From NCBI GenBank assembly GCA_946482375.1, contig CAMLRH010000080.1, positions 1 to 9,790 on the forward strand: DNA of 9,790 nucleotides, written 5' to 3'. Shown here one piece after another: positions 1 to 6,619 of this stretch (position 1 is the stretch's first letter; the number at the start of each line of letters is the position of its first letter). A program made the translations under genes and the position numbers. Origin of the DNA: an uncultured Caulobacteraceae bacterium. Its GTDB lineage: Bacteria > Pseudomonadota > Alphaproteobacteria > Caulobacterales > Caulobacteraceae. The notes under the pieces are model-generated. The model made no database searches, was not told where the DNA came from, and worked only from the letters and a program-made list of their open reading frames with translations.

Positions 1-1515
<1,515 letters not shown>

Positions 1516-1523
1516 GGCTTTGG

Positions 1524-1568
1524 CGCCACACTCTGGTAACTTCACCATCTCGTTGAGTGGCGTTCTCT
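1524..1568 (+). terminator. weak candidate hairpin terminator after edd
   Basis: Arms cgccac (1524-1529) and gtggcg (1557-1562) are perfectly complementary and enclose a small nested tggt/acca hairpin (1534-1546). They begin 8 bases after the edd stop. The following bases, ttctct, are only moderately T-rich, so this could be a weak Rho-independent terminator or chance pairing. Confidence 0.22.
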
Positions 1569-1590
1569 ATTGCCGTCCCCGGAAACATAC

Positions 1591-1643
1591 CGCATCCTCG
1601 AAAATGCGTGAGACGTAGCGGATGATGAAGACAACCAGTCTTC
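1591..1643. other. two small hairpins in the edd-receptor intergenic region
   Basis: Two perfect stems lie in the upstream half of the 415-bp non-coding gap: cgcat (1591-1595) with atgcg (1604-1608), and gaagac (1627-1632) with gtcttc (1638-1643) around the loop aacca. The local base composition is less G+C-rich than the neighbouring genes, and no reading frame with a plausible start and codon bias crosses it. They may belong to the same structured transcript as the segment at 1669-1874. Function unknown. Confidence 0.4.
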
Positions 1644-1668
1644 GAACTGACCTCGTCTCGCGTCGGTA

Positions 1669-1874
1669 GTCGTCCAGGGGGTCTCTTGGCGGTATTGGCG
1701 GCTGTATTCGCGCGTTCGACTTGGCGGGCTTCCCCAAGCCTCCGTGTCGCGCCTTCGTTCGTGCTCCCCCGGCGCCGTGGCCCAAAGGCCCTGACGCCTG
1801 CGCGCCCGTCGGCGAAGCTTCGTGACGGATCGGTTCGCCTTCCCCCCTTCAATCGCCAGGAGACCCCCGACGGC
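1669..1874 (+). other. large inverted-repeat-closed structured element (candidate RNA or small non-coding repeat)
   Basis: The ends form a long imperfect inverted repeat. The core gggggtctcttggcg (1677-1691) pairs with cgccaggagaccccc (1854-1868), with one G-T pair. It extends outward to 1669/1874 and inward to 1697/1850, giving about 25 pairs with two 2-nt bulges on the 5' side. Inside are hairpins at 1726-1741 (ggctt-cccc-aagcc), 1771-1798 (ggcg/cgcc, a 4x4 internal loop, then ggcc-caaa-ggcc) and 1806-1828 (ccgtc/gacgg around cgaagcttcg). The imperfect pairs at 1686/1859, 1670/1873 and 1698/1849 are all G-U if the plus strand is transcribed but A-C mismatches on the minus strand, so an RNA read in the direction of the receptor gene is favoured. 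No target duplication flanks it. It ends 56 bases before the receptor start, so it could be a 5' leader, a separate small RNA or a decayed mobile repeat. No known class is recognised. Confidence 0.5.
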
Positions 1875-1920
1875 CCGTAACCCAGGCGGCGCTTAGAACG
1901 CCGGGTATGCAAAGCAAACG

Positions 1921-1926
1921 GGAGGG
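1921..1926 (+). promoter_or_regulatory. Shine-Dalgarno of the TonB-dependent receptor
   Basis: ggaggg sits 4 bases before the ATG at 1931. It decides the start in favour of 1931 over the in-frame ATG at 1907, which has no comparable site and would place eight charged or polar residues before the signal peptide. Confidence 0.8.
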
Positions 1927-1930
1927 AGTC

Positions 1931-4900
1931 ATGAAGAGATTCACCTATTTCGGCGGCGGCTCGATCGTCGCCATGGCGCTGCTGCTTGCCGGCCCCGCCT
2001 ATGCGCAGAATACGGCGTCCGAAGCCACCGAAGTCGAGGAAGTCGTCGTCACCGGCTCGCTGATCCGCGGCACGCCGGAGGACGCCGCCCTGCCGGTGGA
2101 CGTCATCGGCCAGGAAGAACTGCAGAAGCAGGGCTCCCCCACGACGGTCGAGCTGCTCAAGGCGCTGCCGGTCTCCAATGGCGTGCTCGGCGACACCAAC
2201 CAGTTCGACAGCCGCGCGCAGGGCTCGGAAGGGTCAGGCTCGGTCAACCTGCGCGGTCTGGGTCCGCAGCGGACCCTCGTGCTTCTGAACGGGCGGCGTA
2301 TGCCGGCCAACCCCTTCGGTCTGGCCGGGGCCGGCGTCGTCGACACCAACATGATCCCCAGCGCCGCCATCGGGCGCATCGAAGTCCTTAAGGACGGCGC
2401 GGCCGCCACCTACGGGTCGGACGCCATCGGCGGCGTCGTGAACTTCATCACGCGCGAGAATTTCGACGGCCTGGAAGTCTCCGGCAGCTACCGCTTCATC
2501 GAAGGCTCCGACGGCGACTACACCCTGGGCCTGATCGCGGGCCGGGACTTCGGCGACAGCCTCAGCGTGATGGTCAGCGCCGGCTACCAGCACCGCTCCG
2601 AACTCAACATGCGCGAAAGGGACTGGGCGATCCGGCCTTACACCGAGAACCCGGAAGGGGGCTGGTCGGCGGCGGGCAATCCTTCGTCCTTCATCTCGCT
2701 GGCCAATTCGCGTCGCTTCCGCGATCCGCAGTGTGAGCAACTGGGCGGCTTCGCCGGCTTCAGCGGCACGCCCGGGCCGTCGCCGCTCGGCATCACGCCG
2801 GTCTGCTTCTGGAACTACACGGGCTTCGACAACCTGGTCGAGGAAGAGGACCGCTACCAGCTCTACGGCGAGGTCAATTACGACTTCAACGACGACACCC
2901 GGCTGCATGTGGAAGGGCTGTACGGAAATACCGACGTCCCCCACTGGCGGACCTCGCCGTCGTACGCGCTGCTGGCGGGCCCGAACACGGCGACCAACCC
3001 GCTGACAGCCATTGCGACGTTGCGTGGTCAGTATGTCGTGCCGAACACCCTCACGCCGCTGATGGGCGTGACGAACCCGACGATCGCGGCTTTCGCGGCC
3101 GCCAACCCGACGATCGTGACCTACAACCCAGCGCTCGACCCGGGCGCGGTGGGCGCCTTCACGACCCAGCCGACCGCGGCCGTGCTCGCAGCCGGCGCGC
3201 TTGTCGTGGCGTCGCGCCCGTTCGCGATCGGCGGCAATCCGATGTTCGACCAGTTCGCCTCCGAGGGCGAGCGGACCTTCGAGCTGTATCGGTTCTCCGG
3301 CGACCTGTCGGGCAAGATCACGGATTCGATCGGCTATACGGTCAGCCTGACGTACGGCAAGGACGAGGCCTATCGCTCCGGCTACGACACCGTCGTCAGT
3401 CGTTACCAGCTGGCCCTGCGTGGGCTGGGCGGCGAGGGTTGCAACCCGACCACGGGCACGGCCGGCGTCGGCCCGTGCCAGTTCTTCAATCCGTTCTCAA
3501 CGGCCGTCGCCGAGAACGTCCTCACCGGGCAGACGAACCCAACCTTCCTCGAGGCCCAGAACAACGACGCCGATCTGGCGCGCTGGTTCTTCCAGAAGAC
3601 CGAGACAACCCAGAGCGCCGATCAGTTCGTCGCCGAAGCGGTCATCAACAGCACCATCGAGGGCTGGCGCTGGAACACGACAGAGGATGCCGCCTGGGCG
3701 TTCGGCGTGCAGTTCCGCAAGCAGACGTATGAGACGGAATATAACGACCTGACCGACCGCGCGATCACGCCCTGCGTCGATACGGTCGTGAACGGCAACA
3801 CCACCTGCGCCAACCCGACCGGGCCGTTCGCCTTCCTCGGCGTCGGCAGCGAAGACAAGGTGGAGCAGGACCTCTACGCGATCTTCGCCGAGCTCTACAT
3901 GCCGTTCACCGATCGCCTCAACGCGACGCTGGCCGGGCGGCTCGAGGACTACGGCGGCGCCACCGGCTCCACCTTCAATCCCAAGCTGTCGGTTCGCTGG
4001 CAGGCCACCGACGCCGTCGGCTTCCGGGGCTCGGTAGGCTCGACTTTCCGCGCGCCTCCGCCGACTTCGCTGACCGACGACTTCATCACCTCGTTGCAAG
4101 GCATCGCCGGCGTGTTCCGGGCCGTCGACATCTACGGCGATCCGGATCTGCAGCCCGAGACGGCGATGACCTACAGCGTCGGCGTCATTCTGGATGTCGG
4201 CGGTCTCAATGCGACGGTCGATTACTGGAGCTTCGACTTCCAGGATCCCATCACCACCGATCCGGTAGGCGCGATAGCGAAGGCGATTTTCCCCAACGGT
4301 CAGGCCTTGCCGAATAACTGCGATCCGGACCTACACCCTGAGACAGCGCCGCTGCTGCCAAGATTCACGTTTACCGGAGGGACGTGCAACACGACGAATA
4401 TCGAGCGTCTGCGTGTCAACACTGTGAACGGCGCCGATGTGAAGACCTCCGGTGTCGACCTGTTGGCGGATTACGACTTCGGAGATGTTGGTTTCGGCGA
4501 ATTCCGTGTGGGAACCAGCATTACCTACGTTATCGAGTACAAGACCGACGCCACGTTTGTGGAAGGTGTCCTCGTCGCCGAGCCGTTCGATGCGGTCGGC
4601 CAGCTCAACTATCAGACGACGGCCTACCCGCTGCCGCAGTGGAAGGGCAACATCTATGCGGAGTGGGAATACGGGCCGCACAACCTGCGTTGGACGATCC
4701 GCTACATCGACGGCTACACCGACCAGCGGGTCGACCCGTTCAAGGCCGGCGCCTACCGGCTGAACGACCTCGAGGGTACGCCCTTCACCCTGACGGCCGG
4801 CAAGGAGATCGACTCCTTCCTCACCCACGACCTGACCTACCGGGTGTTCCTGCCGATGGACACCACGGCGGTCGTCTCGGTCGAGAACGTGCTGGACGAG

Positions 4901-4996
4901 GAGCCGCCGTTCGCCCGCCTCGACCTCAACTACGACCCCTTCACGGCCAATGGTCTGGGCCGCACGGTCAAGGTGAACGTCACGAAGCGGTTCTGA
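1931..4996 (+). CDS. TonB-dependent outer-membrane receptor
   Basis: This is a 22-stranded beta-barrel receptor of the outer membrane that imports a ligand using energy from TonB-ExbBD; the ligand is not identifiable. The protein is 1021 aa. Residues 1-25 are a signal peptide (MKRF, a hydrophobic stretch, then AYA cleaved before Q26). A TonB box lies at about 36-42 (EEVVVTG). The plug spans about 50-175 with VLLNGRRMP and the signature LKDGAAATYGSDAIGGVVNF (154-172). The barrel follows, ending in VNVTKRF with the terminal Phe expected for BAM recognition. All eight cysteines occur as near pairs (268/292, 504/516, 615/626, 797/819), probably disulfides in surface loops. Its length matches the large Caulobacter/Xanthomonas-type receptors used for plant-derived or other complex nutrients; siderophore import cannot be excluded. 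Codon use between about 4180 and 4580 differs from the rest. It converges with the tetR gene. Confidence 0.95.
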   Translation: MKRFTYFGGGSIVAMALLLAGPAYAQNTASEATEVEEVVVTGSLIRGTPEDAALPVDVIGQEELQKQGSPTTVELLKALPVSNGVLGDTNQFDSRAQGSEGSGSVNLRGLGPQRTLVLLNGRRMPANPFGLAGAGVVDTNMIPSAAIGRIEVLKDGAAATYGSDAIGGVVNFITRENFDGLEVSGSYRFIEGSDGDYTLGLIAGRDFGDSLSVMVSAGYQHRSELNMRERDWAIRPYTENPEGGWSAAGNPSSFISLANSRRFRDPQCEQLGGFAGFSGTPGPSPLGITPVCFWNYTGFDNLVEEEDRYQLYGEVNYDFNDDTRLHVEGLYGNTDVPHWRTSPSYALLAGPNTATNPLTAIATLRGQYVVPNTLTPLMGVTNPTIAAFAAANPTIVTYNPALDPGAVGAFTTQPTAAVLAAGALVVASRPFAIGGNPMFDQFASEGERTFELYRFSGDLSGKITDSIGYTVSLTYGKDEAYRSGYDTVVSRYQLALRGLGGEGCNPTTGTAGVGPCQFFNPFSTAVAENVLTGQTNPTFLEAQNNDADLARWFFQKTETTQSADQFVAEAVINSTIEGWRWNTTEDAAWAFGVQFRKQTYETEYNDLTDRAITPCVDTVVNGNTTCANPTGPFAFLGVGSEDKVEQDLYAIFAELYMPFTDRLNATLAGRLEDYGGATGSTFNPKLSVRWQATDAVGFRGSVGSTFRAPPPTSLTDDFITSLQGIAGVFRAVDIYGDPDLQPETAMTYSVGVILDVGGLNATVDYWSFDFQDPITTDPVGAIAKAIFPNGQALPNNCDPDLHPETAPLLPRFTFTGGTCNTTNIERLRVNTVNGADVKTSGVDLLADYDFGDVGFGEFRVGTSITYVIEYKTDATFVEGVLVAEPFDAVGQLNYQTTAYPLPQWKGNIYAEWEYGPHNLRWTIRYIDGYTDQRVDPFKAGAYRLNDLEGTPFTLTAGKEIDSFLTHDLTYRVFLPMDTTAVVSVENVLDEEPPFARLDLNYDPFTANGLGRTVKVNVTKRF

Positions 4997-5020
4997 TCGC
5001 TCTCCCCCCATTGGAGCGAT
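4996..5020. other. inverted repeat at the receptor stop codon
   Basis: atcgctc (4996-5002) and gagcgat (5014-5020) are a perfect 7-bp inverted repeat; the first arm begins with the last base of the TGA stop. The loop is pyrimidine-rich. It may act with the terminator hairpin directly downstream, or protect the mRNA 3' end. Confidence 0.45.
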
Positions 5021-5024
5021 TCCT

Positions 5025-5057
5025 GGGCGGCGGCTTCGGCCAGCCGCCCTTCTTTTT
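5025..5057 (+). terminator. Rho-independent terminator of the receptor gene
   Basis: gggcggcggc (5025-5034) pairs with gcc (5039-5041) and gccgccc (5043-5049), leaving one bulged A at 5042. The loop is ttcg closed by C-G, the unusually stable cUUCGg tetraloop. It is followed by ttcttttt (5050-5057). The T-tract is on the plus-strand side only, so it should stop the receptor transcript and not the converging tetR transcript. Confidence 0.85.
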
Positions 5058-5061
5058 GGGC

Positions 5062-6312
5062 TCAGCGGGTGAAGACGCCCTGCAGCAGGGGGCGGGCGAA
5101 GAAGGCGGCGGCTTCCTTGCGGTCGATGCCCGGTGCCCAGACGTTGATCGAGGCGGCCGCGTTCAGCATGGCGTTCAGCATGTTGGCGGCGATCAACGGG
5201 TCGACCGGCCGGATCGAGCCTTCGGCGATACCGTCGGAGATCATTGCCGCGAACCGGTCCGAGACGCGGTTGTAGCGGTCGATCATGTCCTGGCGGATGT
5301 CCGGCGGCAGGGCGGTCATGGCGGAAGCGCGCAGCAGCGGCCCGTGCGAGGACAGCTGATACTCCACCAGCGCGGCGGTGGCGCTGGACAGCCGCTGCCA
5401 CTGACCGCCCGGCAGGTCGCGGGTGGCGAGCTGGGCGCGCCGCATCACCGCAAAGGTGCGCTTGAAGCAATCGACCACCAGGTCGTCCTTGCCTTCGTTG
5501 TGGTGGTAGAAGCTGCCCTTGGTCACGTTCAGCTGGGCCGAGATGTCTTCCACGGACGCCCCGCGATAGCCCCGCTGGTTGATCAGCCGGGTGGCGGCGA
5601 CGAGGAAGGTCTCGCGCGCCGCGTCCTGCGGGTCGGCCGGGGCCGGCGTCAGGTCCGGCAGCGGCGAGGGCGCCCACGGCCGGTCACCGGCGGCCAGCCC
5701 GCCCGACAGGATGTCGAGCATCCGGTCACGAACGCGTGGATAGTCCTCGACGTCGTAGCGGCGCAGCCACCGGCCGGTCCAGAAAGCCTGCTCCAACAAA
5801 AGGTGGGTCCGCGCGTTGGCCTCGCGCCGGTCCATCCAGGCGAACTCCGGCGCATCGAAGAAGGTCCGGAAGTTGCGGAACATGGCCGAGAAGGCCTCGA
5901 TCACGGTGGTGCGCTGCGGCTCCTTCAGCGCTCGCATCTCGGTGAAGGCGACCATCGGGGGCGCTTCGTTCAGACGAATGCGCCGCGACAGGTCGAGATA
6001 GGCGTCAAGGAAGCGAAGCAGCCGCCCGCGCCAGTCTGGCGCTTCGCCGGCGTAGGCGATCATGGCGTCGAAGGTCTCGACCCCGCGTAGGAAGCATGCG
6101 GCCGCCAGGTCGTCCTTCTTGCGATAATAGTAGGTGACGGAGGTGGTGATCAGCCCGACCTCGTTGGCCACGTCGGCCAGAGTCATGCCTTTCACGCCCT
6201 GACGGTTCAGGATCGTGGTCGCCGCCGTCAGGATAGCTTCCTTCTTGCGCGCGTATCTCGGCGTAGCTGGCCCGGCCGCGTTGCCGTCCATCAGAGTCGA
6301 TCCGTCTGCCAT
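5062..6312 (-). CDS. tandem TetR-family regulator (two TetR units fused)
   Basis: This is a predicted DNA-binding repressor of 416 aa, about twice the usual TetR length of about 200. Unit 1 has a helix-turn-helix at about residues 22-68 (KKEAILTAATTILNRQG, LADVANEVG, SVTYYYRKKDDL) and a helical ligand/dimer domain to about 208. A Pro-rich linker spans about 211-228. Unit 2 has a second helix-turn-helix at about 231-279 (TFLVAATRLINQRGYRG, VEDISAQLNVTKGSFYHHNEGKDDL) and its own effector domain to the end. Both recognition helices look intact. The ATG at 6312 is chosen because ggggggaag directly precedes it; a TTG at 6369 has no better site. It may act as a pseudo-dimer. The target is unknown, but the acyl-CoA dehydrogenase stump just upstream suggests acyl-CoA or fatty-acid metabolism. 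It converges with the receptor gene, so control of that gene is not implied. Confidence 0.93.
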   Translation of the reverse strand: MADGSTLMDGNAAGPATPRYARKKEAILTAATTILNRQGVKGMTLADVANEVGLITTSVTYYYRKKDDLAAACFLRGVETFDAMIAYAGEAPDWRGRLLRFLDAYLDLSRRIRLNEAPPMVAFTEMRALKEPQRTTVIEAFSAMFRNFRTFFDAPEFAWMDRREANARTHLLLEQAFWTGRWLRRYDVEDYPRVRDRMLDILSGGLAAGDRPWAPSPLPDLTPAPADPQDAARETFLVAATRLINQRGYRGASVEDISAQLNVTKGSFYHHNEGKDDLVVDCFKRTFAVMRRAQLATRDLPGGQWQRLSSATAALVEYQLSSHGPLLRASAMTALPPDIRQDMIDRYNRVSDRFAAMISDGIAEGSIRPVDPLIAANMLNAMLNAAASINVWAPGIDRKEAAAFFARPLLQGVFTR

Positions 6313-6348
6313 CTTCCCCCCAGCAGCGATGCAGGGAGGTATCTCAAC

Positions 6349-6363
6349 GCGCCCGAAGGGCGC
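6349..6363. promoter_or_regulatory. perfect inverted repeat in the tetR leader, possible operator
   Basis: gcgccc (6349-6354), gaa, gggcgc (6358-6363) is a perfect 15-bp palindrome with a 3-base centre, 37-51 bases upstream of the tetR ATG. On the minus strand it lies between TTGTTT and TGAGAT, a poor -35/-10 pair with 17-base spacing. An autoregulatory operator is plausible. There is no T-tract, so it is not a standard terminator. Confidence 0.3.
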
Positions 6364-6375
6364 AAACAACTTTCG

Positions 6376-6468
6376 TCAGTCGAGGGGTTCGACCTCGGCC
6401 CGGACGAAGTCGTCCATCCACTCGAGGCGCTCCTGAAGTTCTGGCTCGGTTTCGAGGTCCCTAGCCAC
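6376..6468 (-). pseudogene. 5' stump of an acyl-CoA dehydrogenase gene (30 codons)
   Basis: A GTG-initiated frame encodes 30 residues (VARDLETEPELQERLEWMDD, then FVRAEVEPLD) and ends at TGA. The pattern 'D(F/L)ET(D/E)PE(F/L)Q..L.W...FVR.EVEPLD' is what I recall of the extreme N-terminus of one acyl-CoA dehydrogenase subfamily (FadE-like, ~400 aa), where the chain would continue into the FAD-binding fold. Nothing resembling the rest follows; the sequence runs straight into the tetR leader. The ribosome site is intact (gggaggga, 7 bases before GTG) and the codons are G/C-ending, so the loss looks recent. It is probably the residue of a deletion. The alternative is a short translated leader peptide for tetR. 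The family match is from memory, not a search. Confidence 0.6.
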
Positions 6469-6475
6469 GCCGTCT

Positions 6476-6483
6476 TCCCTCCC
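6476..6483 (-). promoter_or_regulatory. strong Shine-Dalgarno before the acyl-CoA dehydrogenase stump
   Basis: On the minus strand gggaggga lies 7 bases before the GTG at 6468. A 5-bp hairpin (tcgcc/ggcga, 6487-6501) is just upstream. This is one of the best ribosome sites in the window, which argues that the short frame was a real gene start. Confidence 0.55.
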
Positions 6484-6619
6484 TCGTCGCCTTTCTGGCG
6501 ATCATGTTCGAGCGGGAGGTATGTAGGTTTCCCTCTCGGTCCTGCGGGAGATTAAGACGTCAACGGCAACGCTCCGCAACCCCGCGGCGTGTGATTTCGA
6601 AGAAAAGGTATGGGATTGG

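Larger units (their letters stand above)
6334..6522 (-). repeat. repeated 9-mer ATACCTCCC upstream of tetR and of the gene stump
   Basis: Read on the minus strand, ATACCTCCC occurs at 6342-6334 (22 bases upstream of the tetR ATG) and at 6522-6514 (46 bases upstream of the stump's GTG). The copies are 180 bp apart, and the next bases are also alike (TGC versus GC). They could be operator half-sites for the regulator. Nine bases is short, so chance is possible. Confidence 0.3.

Noticed and set aside
1567..1785. 72-codon minus-strand frame in the edd-receptor gap
   Set aside because: It starts at TTG without a ribosome site and overlaps the structured element. I recognise no family. RNA or repeat structure explains the region better.
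1677..1868. Insertion sequence or MITE with 15-bp terminal inverted repeats
   Set aside because: No target-site duplication flanks the arms and pairing continues beyond them with bulges, which is more like a folded RNA. A decayed repeat is still possible and is kept as an alternative.
1669..1930. Cobalamin riboswitch upstream of the TonB-dependent receptor
   Set aside because: The B12 box GCCACTG and the other conserved cobalamin-element boxes are absent, although the position would suit one.
4331..6090. Long open frames on both strands spanning the receptor 3' end and tetR (minus 4331-5677; plus 4384-6090)
   Set aside because: They cross two well-supported convergent genes and the terminator between them, have Arg/Gly/Pro-rich translations without motifs, and come from GC-biased third positions.
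6313..6369. Longer tetR start at TTG 6369
   Set aside because: It would add 19 residues with no family similarity and would place the 6349-6363 palindrome inside the gene. The ATG at 6312 has a purine-rich site directly upstream.
6514..6526. Start-stop frame (gggagg, ATG, TAG) on the plus strand
   Set aside because: A ribosome-like site followed by ATG-TAG is present, but with no gene downstream on that strand it is most likely coincidence with the ATACCTCCC repeat.
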